From: Brachypterus glaber | Taxonomy: Eukaryota > Arthropoda > Insecta > Coleoptera > Kateretidae | Direction: 5' to 3' | Assembly: GCA_958510825.1 (NCBI GenBank) | Contig: OY294052.1 | Coordinates: 3,307,816 to 3,371,815 of the forward strand | Length of the DNA stretch: 64,000 nucleotides | Part shown: positions 55,136-64,000 of the stretch, piece by piece | Position numbering within the stretch: position 1 is the first letter of the stretch | Layout: the number at the start of each line of letters is the position of its first letter | Made by a program: the position numbers and the translations under genes | The notes under the pieces: generated by a model | Databases searched by the model: none | What the model was told of the DNA's origin: nothing | Seen by the model: the letters and a program-made list of their open reading frames with translations, nothing else

Positions 55136-55799
55136 GCCTTTGACACAAAGGCAGTTTTTAAAGACCTACCTTCAGCAGAAAAATGCTGCTATGAAAATAG
55201 CTCATTTTGAATGTAGTAAACGTAAATTAATTAATTATAATAGCAAATCAAAGCTCATTGAACTCAAAATACAAAAAATATATATTAATAATAGTGTAAA
55301 AATATGATAACTAAAACAACTAAATAAGACGTAAAAAAGGCTAGCTATAAAATACAAAATTGTGAAGTCTGTTCTTGAAAGAGTGTAATGTAAAAAAATA
55401 TTTTAAGGTACTCAATATCAAAGGCCTTTTTGGGATTCTATCACCTAAAAGAACCGGATCTCTACCTGGAGATTTGGATATATATTAATTAGAACGAACT
55501 CTAAAACATAATATGTTTTTAAATAAATAAAATTCAGCCGGGTCAAAATAACCTGTTGAAAATCTATCACCAGCTCTTAGACTATAAAGGTAAGCTGAAG
55601 CAGCCATAAAGCATCCCCAGACTTAGAATTTTAATGAATTAAAATAAAAAAAAATATCCAATTAATTAACGAACGTTACTATTGCATCTGATTTATTGCA
55701 GACTCTGGATTATGGAGTAAACATTTTTGAGTTAAACAGTTGGATATTGTTCTGTTTCTAGAAATTAATTAATATTATTTATCTCTCATTTTGCCGTTC
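55136..55799. other. No gene recognised
   Basis: ATCACCTAAAAGAACCGGATC near 55440 is shared with 36.24 kb; otherwise unassigned AT-rich sequence. Confidence 0.4.
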
Positions 55800-56065
55800 T
55801 AAGCAAGAAGAACGTATTTGACAAAAGCAAGAAGAACGTATCTGAAAATTGGAGTTTTAGCTCCTCAAGCTTCGGTTTCCTCCAAAAGTCGCAGTCGCTG
55901 ACTACTGCGACCGGATAGCCGCGACCTAGTCGTTAAGACATCTCCAATGCATTTTAAATGTCCCTGTTTTCCTAGCTGCTGCCGAGTCGTTACTACTAAC
56001 TACCGGAAGCCGTTCGTTTCGTCGCCGGTCGCTTGATCACTCCGGGACCCGACGCACGCTTTTTT
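55800..56065. other. GC-rich island of unknown origin
   Basis: Opens with a doubled word AGCAAGAAGAACGTAT (55803 and 55826), followed by about 200 bases much richer in G and C than the surroundings (for example CGACCGGATAGCCGCGACC and CGGGACCCGACGCACGC). No open frame with recognisable motifs is present. Candidates are a promoter/5' exon of an unseen gene or a retroelement 5' region. Confidence 0.35.
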
Positions 56066-56509
56066 TTAGTCATTAGTTTTGTTTAGGTGAAAATGAAATT
56101 GGCAGTTGGAGCAAAATCTTTGGAACGTACCTGCCCACTCTAAAGATAAAACTAGGGAGTCCTAAACATGTCATATCTTCACGGCTTGTTTAAAATATAT
56201 ATGATTTTTGGAACAGTATCATAAACATACTCTTTAATCGATATTGGCGACATGATTAAACAAAAAGCCCATTGTTTTCACAGAGAAATAAACGGGTTTT
56301 TAAACACTAACTATAGCTTGTTGTCAAGTCATCAAATTGATGATAAATTACATAGTATCAAATTAAACAGTTCCAACAATTAATAGAAATTATTATCATT
56401 CTCGTGAACAAGATTAATTTATCAATATAAAATTAAGTATCTACAATTTTGATCAATTTAATTTTAGTACTTTAGTACCTTACTAAAACGGTAGAGCCCT
56501 GAGAAAATT
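56066..56509. other. No gene recognised
   Basis: CATATCTTCACGGCTTGTTT (about 56169) repeats a word seen near 7779 (CATATCTTCACGGTTTGTTG). Confidence 0.4.
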
Positions 56510-56529
56510 GACACGATGCGAGCACGTAG

Positions 56530-56645
56530 CTAAAAAGACATTTGAACCATAGTCAATGTCCTTGAATTAAGAGCGCGGATCTTCATTCAAAAACCAGTGC
56601 TCGTCATTCAAGGACATTGACTGTGGTTCAAATAAATCCTAGCGT
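56530..56645. repeat. Palindromic MITE, family C, partial copy
   Basis: Only the inner hairpin is present: TTTGAACCATAGTCAATGTC then CTTGAAT, mirrored by ATTCAAGGACATTGACTGTG. The outer arms with TTCGATATGTTC are missing. Confidence 0.65.
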
Positions 56646-57003
56646 TAATAAATATGGTATTTTGATACGGTTACAGTGGGCGCTGGAATTAGAGTTGCAC
56701 CGTCTGTAACCGTACAAAAATACCTTTTTAAATTTTTTATTTCAAATAACGAAAAAATATAACAAATGAAGATTCTTGGGGGGGGGTATATACCCCCTCT
56801 ACTCCCCCCATATCTACGCGCCTGTAAAGTGCATATTTAGCGAGAAAACCGCACTCACCCCTAAAATTCAAGATAGCGGACACCCCTTACGCAAATCACT
56901 CGGTGAAAAACTAACAAGTGTATTCTGTAACCATCCACTACTACCCTTTAAAATATCAGCCCGTGTACATTTATTGAAATTTACATTTAATACCTGGACT
57001 AAA
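56646..57003 (-). repeat. Family J MITE, partial inverted copy 1
   Basis: ACGGTTACAGTGGGCGCTGG matches the core of the 30.9 kb element in reverse, followed by CCCCTAAAATTCAAGATAGC, AAAATATCAGCCCGTGTAC and the end CCTGGACT. A C/G-rich insertion (GGGGGGGTATATACCCCC, 56777) is unique to this copy. Confidence 0.7.
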
Positions 57004-57329
57004 GTCACTATCACTTTGTATAACTATAAAGTTTTAAAACAAAATTAGAGAAGATTGATGGTTTGGTATACATATCGGTTTATTTTCAACTTTGTAGAAT
57101 TGCAATAAATTACATTTAAAGATAAGATTGCAAATTGTAAAGCTGTTGGAAGTATTATAATCGGCCGATCGGCACTCAGGAGCATTTGACTCTAGGTGTT
57201 TCCTTTATGTGTCTCAATTTCCGTTTTTCAGGAAACTACCTATACAATTGTATTCCAGAATACAATTGCTATTGATACAACAATTTGCCAATGTTTGGCC
57301 GATCGTAACACTGATTTTCAGAATTTTCT

Positions 57330-57530
57330 CTTTGCAAAAATATATAACAAAATTGGTGATATGCATTTTTATCGTAAGATGCACCCACCCCTAAAATTCA
57401 AGAGACCCCTTAGGCAAATCACCCGGTGAAAAACTAACAACAGTGTTCTGTTACCATTCAGTACTACCTTTTATGATATCAGCCCTTGTACATTTATTGC
57501 AGTTTACATTTGTTATTTGACTGGACTTTA
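57330..57530 (-). repeat. Family J MITE, partial inverted copy 2
   Basis: TTTTTATCGTAAGATGCACC, CCCCTAAAATTCAAGAGACC, CAGTGTTCTGTTACCATTC and the end TTATTTGACTGGACT. Lies about 330 bp to the right of copy 1 in the same orientation. Confidence 0.7.
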
Positions 57531-58008
57531 CATACAATGTATATTATATTGCATAGTTAGGGCTTAGTTTTAGTCAATGATATTTTTTCTTTGACAAACT
57601 AACATCTTTTTCTTTTATCGTTTCCTTATTGAAAAAAATTATTGGCAAATGGAAAATAAATACCTATATCATGTTCAGAAAAAAATAAAATTTAAAACAT
57701 TTTCATGGTTTCTTTCAAGACAAAATATTGAATACAGTTGTTTTAATGGAGAAAAAAATATATCAAAAAAATATTTTTTGTTGTATTAAGTTTTTATTTT
57801 TATGTTTGACAACAAGGTAAGTCAAGCACATAAATCCACAATTATCCACCATTATAACTCAATTTTGTTAATATGTTTGTCGAGTATTAATATAGCATGT
57901 TATTGCATTTAAATTAAACTTGTCCGGTATTAATATCAAGATATTGAATAGAGTCGGATCCAGTATCAGACTAAGCATTTCTAGACACATATTTTACATT
58001 TTACATTT
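57531..58008. other. No gene recognised
   Basis: AT-rich spacer. Confidence 0.4.
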
Positions 58009-58245
58009 TGTTTAATCTCGTACTATTCTACTTAATTAAGCATCCCCTAAGTCCAAGACTTGTGTGGGCTAGTAGTAGAGGGAACCACGGGCTTTAATTG
58101 ACTTTCGAATCAATTTATAGGGAGTGTCCGCTTCACTTACACCTTCACCAAATTTCAATTATTAATTAACTGAAAAAGGCAAATCGGCGCCGGTGAGAAT
58201 CGAACTCACACTGTTTTTCTTAGAATCAATTATTCTACTACCCAG
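58009..58245 (-). repeat. tRNA-derived SINE, family 1 body with a different head
   Basis: Inverted copy. Body and tail match 45.5 and 60.7 kb (GGGGATGCTTAATTAAGTAG, AAGTGAAGCGGACACTCCC), and the B box GTGAGTTCGATTCTCACCGG is kept. The 5' part reads GGGTAGTAGAATAATTGATT then CTAAGAA, unlike the TAGCGTAGTGGCTAGCGCG head of the other two copies. Confidence 0.72.
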
Positions 58246-58899
58246 TATAAAAAAATAATAATAAGTAAATTTATGTGACAGTTGCTGATATTTTTTTCAA
58301 AAGTTTTGTTAAAATTTTGAATAAATTCAAGAAACAATATGAAAAATAGATCCCCTGATAACAAAAGTTTATGTAAATACTTGTCTAAAAATGCCTAATT
58401 TTCGAGATATATGAAGTTTTATTTAAAACCAAAAGTAAAAATCGACAAAAAATTTTACCCTTATTTTAATTTTATCTCTTATTTGTCTGTTCAAAAAAAG
58501 TTGTTGTGTACTATGTTATAGAATCATTTGTTTTGAGTAAAAAACTTTATATAAACATTTGCCTAAAAATGCTTATTTATCGAGATATGGGCATTGGCCC
58601 AGTGAAATGAGTGAGTCCAACCCTGCAGTTCACTGGTCGAATCAATAAACGATATCCGTTCAAAGTCACGTTTCACTGATTTATTGATACGATACCTATA
58701 CAGAGACGCGTTTAATATAACAAGTGTCATTTGGAAACAAACATGAATAAGATAAAATAAATGTTTGGAAAAAATATTCAGGTTTGTTAAAAAAAAAATC
58801 TAAAAACGCGCTTTTATACGGTCTTAAAATTGTTAATGAAACCAACAAAAAATGAAAATTAATTATTTATAAAATAACTATATAACTATAAGACTATAT
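58246..58899. other. No gene recognised
   Basis: Two similar segments, TTTTCGAGATATATGAAG (58390) and TTATCGAGATATGGGCAT (58573), each following CTAAAAATGC, suggest an internal duplication of about 180 bp. Confidence 0.4.
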
Positions 58900-59735
58900 A
58901 AGACTTACAAAATTAAATACCTAGGTGTCATGGTCGACCAACATCTTCGTTGGGACGAACACAGCTTCTACTTGAGTAAAAAACTAAGGCAAATGATTCA
59001 TAAATTTTACATTTTACGTGACTTTTTATCAAAAAATACCGTAATTAATGTCTACAAGGTGCTAGTTGAATCCGTACTCAGCTACTGTATTACAGTATGG
59101 GGCGGTATGCACGAAAACTCATTAGGTCCACTCCAAGTTACACAAAATACATTGCTTAAAATTATATTAAACAAAAATAAACTTTATGAAAAAGATCAAC
59201 TATATACTGAAGCTCAAGTATTTTCAGTTGGGAAATTTTATGTCTATCGTTGCCTATTGTGGGCTTTTAAAACTAAACAAAGTAATATAAAAAATAACAC
59301 TGCGTTCAACACAAGATTTGAAAATTCTTTAAATATTCCGTTGTTTAAAAAAACTCTTACGCAAAGGTTTGTTTTGTATAATGCTCCCACCCTATATAAC
59401 AAACTTCCTGAGAACTGCAAGTTAATATCAAAATTTAATATATTTAAGCGGGAAATTAAACTATTAGTACTGTCAAACTCAATAAATCTTAAAACTTAAT
59501 TAAGTAATCCAACTGTAATGACCTCTTCATCCAAATTTTCTCATTTTTTTTATGAAACTCCTTTTTTTTGCTATTATTATTAAAAATTTGTATCGATATA
59601 AGTTAAAATTAAATTGCCATATGTATCATATACTGCCACTTACAGCACAAGCATTTATGCTTAGGTAAGTGTTGGTATACCTATATTTTTTGTAAAATAA
59701 TATCTTGACTTGAATAAATTTATTTATTATTAAAT
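58900..59735 (+). mobile_element. 5'-truncated LINE (CR1/Jockey-like), end of reverse transcriptase plus 3' UTR
   Basis: The open frame from about 58900 to the stop at 59497-59499 has no internal stop. It opens KIKYLGVMVDQHLRWDEH, the conserved block just after the RT palm (YLGV..D..L.W..H), followed by INVYKVLVESVLSYCITVWG (the vY.al..s.l.Y....WG block) and ends LPENCKLISKFNIFKREIK. About 200 codons survive, lacking endonuclease and catalytic RT motifs. The 3' UTR ends with GAATAAATTTATTTATTATT. A MITE begins seven bases later. Confidence 0.85.
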
Positions 59736-59741
59736 TTTTAT

Positions 59742-60260
59742 AGTCCGTCCAATTATGCAAGATAGTAGTTTGAAATTCCCACGATTTTTAAGCTACATAT
59801 ACCTTTTAACATATAAAATATTCTGACATTTTTTGTCTACGACAATGGTGGACAGTCGTTAAAGCTAATAAAAGAAGAGAAAGTTACATAAAAAAAATGG
59901 TTATACTTAATGTTATTTTGTATGGTATTAAAAAGGTACTTTTTTGGTTTATTCTACATACTGTACAAACGTAAATTATATTGAACACAAGGAAAAAGTG
60001 AAATTTTTAGGTTAAGGCCTATCCAGAGGCTCTTAACAACCATTACAAGATACATGACGACACATCAAGCTAATCCTGGCATCTCATTCTTATGTACTAT
60101 GCTTGTTATGGGAGTCTTTGGATAGGCCCTTTCCAGGAAAACAGTACCGACATCTGTTAAATTTTTGATACACTACTATTTATGCATAATTATGCTATAT
60201 ATGCGCTCTGTGGTGTAAAACGGGCCGCGTCCCTTACTATCTTGCATAACTGGACGGAGT
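59742..60260 (-). repeat. Composite MITE, family F, copy 2 (inverted)
   Basis: GTCCGTCCAATTATGCAAG to CTTGCATAACTGGACGGAG, 519 bp, reverse of the 16.05 kb copy. The family D palindrome (AGGCCTATCCAGAGGCTC ... GGATAGGCCCT, about 60014-60131) is at the same internal place. About 70 bases near the left end (59765-59870) are absent from the 16.05 kb copy. Confidence 0.76.
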
Positions 60261-60473
60261 ATATAAACTGTATGAAATATCCATTAACGGAATGAACCGT
60301 AGCTACACTGGTAATAAAAATTCTACCGTGTAGACCTGAATTGACCCGAAAACTTATGTGTAAAATTGTGTAAACAAAACTCGACAATATTTTGCCACTG
60401 GATAAAAAATTAATATGGCAAAAATTATAAATTAATTAATTATAATAGAATATAACACATTATTTATTGATTA

Positions 60474-60614
60474 GGGAACGTTCAAGTATTACGTATCGCA
60501 AATTTTGATCATTTTGGACCCCCCCACTGTAACGCTATTTTCCTATACCATTAACATGGGCGTAATGACCGCCCCACCCCCCCTAGGAGCGTTACGTAAT
60601 ACTTGAACGTTCCC
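60474..60614. repeat. PIF/Harbinger-like MITE (GGGAACGTTCAAG ends)
   Basis: GGGAACGTTCAAGTATTACG and CGTAATACTTGAACGTTCCC, with TTA on each side (60471-60473, 60615-60617). 141 bp with a C-rich centre and an inner CGTTAC inverted pair. Non-coding. Confidence 0.8.
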
Positions 60615-60732
60615 TTAGGTATAATTACCCATATGTTTTCATACATTTTAAAAATATGAAAACGGTACTAGTACTGTCAACTTTTAGTGAATAAATTAAT
60701 GTATTCATTTGTTTTCAAAAATAGAGATTTCA

Positions 60733-61004
60733 GAGACATAGCGTAGTGGCTAGCGCGTATGCATAGCATGTCTACTATCGTGAGTTCGATTCTCACTGGC
60801 GCCGATTAACCTTTTTCAGTTAATTAGTAATTGAAATTTGGCGAAGGCTATAAGTGAAACGGACACTCCCTAGGAACTGGTTCGAAAGTCAGTATAAGCC
60901 GGTGGTTCCCTCTACTACTAGCCCACACAAGTCCTGGACTTAGGGGATGCTTAATTAAGTAGAATAGTACGAGGTTAAACAAACAAACAAACAAACAAAC
61001 AAAC
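60733..61004 (+). repeat. tRNA-derived SINE, family 1, copy 2
   Basis: Head CATAGCGTAGTGGCTAGCGC, B box GTGAGTTCGATTCTCACTGG, body AAGTGAAACGGACACTCCC and ACAAGTCCTGGACTTAGGGG, ending in six or more AAAC units. Very close to the 45.5 kb copy. Confidence 0.82.
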
Positions 61005-61657
61005 TTGTTTTTTCGCTGTTAAGATACAGATACAGATACTCCAAACATTTTACTTTATTATTGATAAAAAAATGTTTAAATTATAAGAATAATTGTACTA
61101 GTAGTGAAAAGAATAATATAATAACCACGGTAGAGAAGACTATTAAAGCCTGTTACGCATCTCGGGATTTAATACCAAGATATCTTCTCTACCTTAATAT
61201 ATAATTATTTTTTATCAGTGTAGGATTTCAAAAGAGTTCAAAAGGGCAACTTCTAGTCTCGATCATCGAAACGAAAGTCTCTTTGGCGAATGCAGATTTA
61301 TAGATTTAGAGTTGGCGCTGTGGCCAAATAGGCGCAGTCCGGGCCTGCATAGAATAGGTCATTTTGGCAAATGCGGATTTCCTTACAACACTGTATTGTA
61401 TTAATTGGAGTAACCTAAACTGTACAAGTAAACTTGCAATTTCTAAATAGTTGTGCTTTGTTTTGTAACAAACAAGTGAGAAAAAAGTTGCTAACTTTGC
61501 GGTTAAAGATCATAAATTATTCTAGACACGTATGTTTATAACATCTTTAATGAGCTTCATGAGTTGTTGTTTTATAAGTAAAACTTCTTTGGATAAAATT
61601 TAAATAGATATAAATTGAGTTAAAAAGTTAAGCGAGCACTATTACACTTCGAATTCA
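61005..61657. other. No gene recognised
   Basis: Contains a small hairpin ACGGTAGAGAAGACTATT / GATATCTTCTCTACC (61129-61194). TGGCGAATGCAGATTT (61284) and TGGCAAATGCGGATTT (61364) are a short direct repeat. Confidence 0.4.
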
Positions 61658-61926
61658 TAGAAAAAAAAAAGGATTCCTTGGACCAAAAACACATGTCTTC
61701 GATATGTTAAAAGCCATATTCTCTTATTTCAAGGCTAGCATTATTTTAAACCAAAGCCAATGTCCTAGAGTAAATTGCACGGGTTTTTGAATTAAGATCC
61801 GCGCTGTTAATTTAAGGACATTGAATTTGTTTCAAAGAAATGCTAGCCTTGAAACAAGAGAATATGGCTTTGAACATATCGAAAGACAGGTATCCTTGGT
61901 TCAAGGAATCCTTTTTTGCTGTGTAT
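61658..61926. repeat. Palindromic MITE, family C, copy 4
   Basis: TCTTCGATATGTTAAAAGCC, AAGGCTAGCATTATTTTAAA and AAAGCCAATGTCCT are mirrored by GACATTGAATTTGTTTCAAA, TGCTAGCCTTG and GAACATATCGAAAGACA. Ends in TTTTTTGCTGTGTAT. Confidence 0.78.
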
Positions 61927-62057
61927 ACAAAATCGTTCAGTATTTAACAAATTCTCTGTGTAGAAAAAAATTCTTTATTGTTTTTTATTTATTACGCATC
62001 TTTTTACTTAAAATATAAAAATTAAAACAACTGCCTGAAAAAAACAGTTAAATAGGG

Positions 62058-62214
62058 AACACACAGAAAAAAAGGATTTTTTGAACCAAAGTTAATGTCC
62101 TTGAATGAAGAGCACGGTTTTTTAGTAAAGAGCACGGGTTTTTGAATGAAGATCCCCGCTCTTCCATCAAATACATTAACTTTGGTTCAAAGAATCCTTT
62201 TTTCTGTGCATATT
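62058..62214. repeat. Palindromic MITE, family C, short copy
   Basis: ACACACAGAAAAAAAGG then TTGAACCAAAGTTAATGTCC, mirrored by CATTAACTTTGGTTCAAAG then AATCCTTTTTTCTGTG. The outer TTCGATATGTTC arm block is absent, so ACACAGAAAAAA joins directly to the GAACCAAAG stem. An 18 base piece of the tip is doubled. Confidence 0.72.
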
Positions 62215-62289
62215 TTTCTGGTTGCTGCAACCATTTGTTGAAAAAAAGAACACGTATTTAACTTGTAGTGATGTTGAAAAATCACTAAT

Positions 62290-62452
62290 GTTGTGATAGT
62301 GGTATAAAATTCGGTTATAGCCGAGCGGTAAAATATAACTTTTATTATAACTTACTCAGTTAGGTTGGCCATACAATCTTCTATCGTATTTAAAGTATAC
62401 CCGAGCGGAGAATATACTTAACCACTTATCACTCTATTCGGGAGCGGGTATT
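62290..62452. repeat. Small imperfect TIR element
   Basis: GTGATAGTGGTATAAAATTC and GCCGAGCGG at the left; CCGAGCGGAG and TACTTAACCACTTATCAC at the right. The terminal words are inverted, but CGAGCGG is direct. Confidence 0.45.
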
Positions 62453-62995
62453 CTAGGAGACGGCGCTTTGGAAACAGATAAAACGATTTCTTCTTAACTT
62501 AAGAATAATATATTAAATAAATGTGAATAAATTCTTTAAGAACATGAAAGATCAATTCTTACTTCTAAGTCCTATTTCTATGCAAAGCCCTTAAATTCTA
62601 ATTTCCATTATGTCATAGTTTTCCATTAAATACTTCTAACTTAAAACATTCTATGTTTGAAATCCCAACTATTCGCAATCATTTTCAAATCCCAATTTAT
62701 TGTCCACATTTTGCTTAGTGTATATTAAAACTGGTTCGTATAAGTCATTTAATTAAGTTTACAAAATATTTTTCAAAGTTAAATAATATTCGTCAAAATT
62801 TCTATCAGTGTTCATACTAACAGTATTTATAAGTGTCCAATTATTTTTAAGTCTGATAAAACGAGTCTCAAAATTTTTCTAAGTTTAAAAACTATTTTTT
62901 AATTTAAGAATAAATCTCAAAATTAATTCTCACAGAAACTACATTTTCACTTTTGAATTTGACATAGCGACACCCTGAATAAAACTGAATAAATA
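62453..62995. other. No gene recognised
   Basis: AT-rich, no frame. Confidence 0.4.
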
Positions 62996-63391
62996 TGAAT
63001 CTTTTCATGAGTTTATATACCCAATAAGAAGGTCACTAGTTTAATTTATTTGATAATACTTTTAACGCAAAATATCTACAAAGATACCGCGCATATTTAA
63101 TTACCCCGACAAAAGAGTTTCAGTCTCATCAATTTGCAAACTAATTGCTATTTCTGACATCTGAAACGATCATTTTGACCATAAATTAGATTTGTTTAAA
63201 CAATTAAGATTATTAGACAACTTTTAAGTTATACCGACAAGTATTACCGAGGAGGGGTCCGAACTAATGTAGAACAAACCGGACTTTACCGAAGCCAAAT
63301 CTCGTGAAGCCAGATTGTATCATAGCGCAATATTAAAGAAATATTATTTTAAAATTTTAACTAAATATAAAATATTCGGATCATAACAAAC
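62996..63391 (+). repeat. Long-TIR MITE, family H, copy lacking the left arm
   Basis: Starts at TCATGAGTTTATATACCC, inside the element, and continues through the centre (GATACCGCGCATATTTAATT) and complete right arm (CTCGTGAAGCCAGATTGTAT, end GGATCATAAC). The left ~110 bases are gone, so it can no longer fold end to end. Confidence 0.72.
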
Positions 63392-64000
63392 TATATTAAA
63401 ATTTAAGTTATATTAATATTAAATATTAATTGTATAAATACAGATTTTGATTAATTAGCTCTTAAACATAAAATTTCATTAGTCTTTGTTGATTTTTACG
63501 GTAATATTTATTCTTTAAAGCAACCGCCTCTTAATTTTTAATTTCCTAATTATAATTTAATTGTAATCTCGTAACGAAAAGGCTATAAAACATTAACCCT
63601 TTCAGACCTGCTTTAAAGATATTTATTTCTTGTTTAAAATGTTCAGGGGCGATGCCCCTGGAGTAATTATTTCCTTTGACAGCAAATTTGAATGAAAACT
63701 GTGAATTTTTCCCGATAATTCGAAGAATCATGTGTAATTCGGAAGATTATTTTTTAACGATTTATAATATGTCAAACCAACTTTTATATTTTTTTCATCG
63801 CAAATTGATATAAATTGTTTTATTACTTATCTTAATATTTTTACGGGCATATTCTTTGATTTGGTTAATTTAATTACATTCTCAACTGCTAAACTAAAAC
63901 CTTTTTTGTCCATTTTTAAATTTCAAATCATGGTTCTGTCAATAGTTAAGTCACTCACTGCAGTACTGACTAGCGCGGTACTGCGCTAGACTTGCAAGCA
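63392..64000. other. No gene recognised
   Basis: AT-rich, with small hairpins GGGGCGATGCCCC (63647) and AGCGCGGTACTGCGCT (63973). Confidence 0.45.

Noticed and set aside
56776..57048. 90-codon plus-strand frame
   Set aside because: Entirely within a family J MITE copy; the same codons occur in the other copies with broken frames.

Overview
The window looks like nuclear DNA from an insect: a very AT-rich genome with one spliced, receptor-like gene lying in a dense field of small transposons, tRNA-derived SINEs and 5'-truncated LINEs. There is no bacterial gene density, no operon and no CRISPR array. A beetle or related holometabolous insect is a reasonable guess, but this is an inference from repeat style, not a proven identification.

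The only intact protein-coding gene is on the minus strand at 1951-5955. Its two coding exons join in phase 0 into a 585-residue type I membrane protein: signal peptide, cysteine-rich N-cap, about 14 leucine-rich repeats, cysteine-rich C-cap, one transmembrane helix and a 68-residue cytoplasmic tail. The start codon lies one base inside a splice acceptor, so an upstream non-coding exon is expected but was not located. Just 3' of the gene, at about 1530-1725, is a decayed second copy of the tail-coding end of its last exon.

From about 6 kb to the right edge I see no intact gene. The sequence consists of repeats, many of them foldbacks. Those with visible target-site duplications (TSDs) are: five PIF/Harbinger-like elements (TTA or TAA at both ends for four of them, at 19.9-21.1, 22.0, 42.2 and 60.5 kb, and less clear at 28.1 kb); a pair of about 680 bp elements with 8-bp TSDs (19.9 and 40.9 kb); a pair with about 9-bp TSDs (40.2 and 43.3 kb); TA-flanked mariner-like foldbacks (29.2 kb and others); and a 635 bp Penelope-like insertion at 15.0-15.7 kb that has a 12-bp TSD and carries a hammerhead-ribozyme motif in each arm. 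Several insertions are nested (19.9-21.1, 42.2-42.6, 16.1-16.5 and 59.7-60.3 kb).

Retroposon remains are LINE 3' fragments (6.8, 20.7, 27.2, 49.8 and 58.9-59.7 kb), three copies of a SINE with two different tRNA-like heads (45.5, 58.0 and 60.7 kb) and a second SINE family (53.0 kb). Other families include a tandem palindromic unit (53.75-54.28 kb, solo copy at 23.3 kb), a ~700 bp repeat with a palindromic GC-rich head (7.5, 24.2, 47.8 and 51.7 kb) and a possible FLYWCH zinc-finger remnant (52.7 kb). The transposons are mostly non-autonomous: apart from the LINE and FLYWCH fragments I find no transposase or polymerase reading frame.
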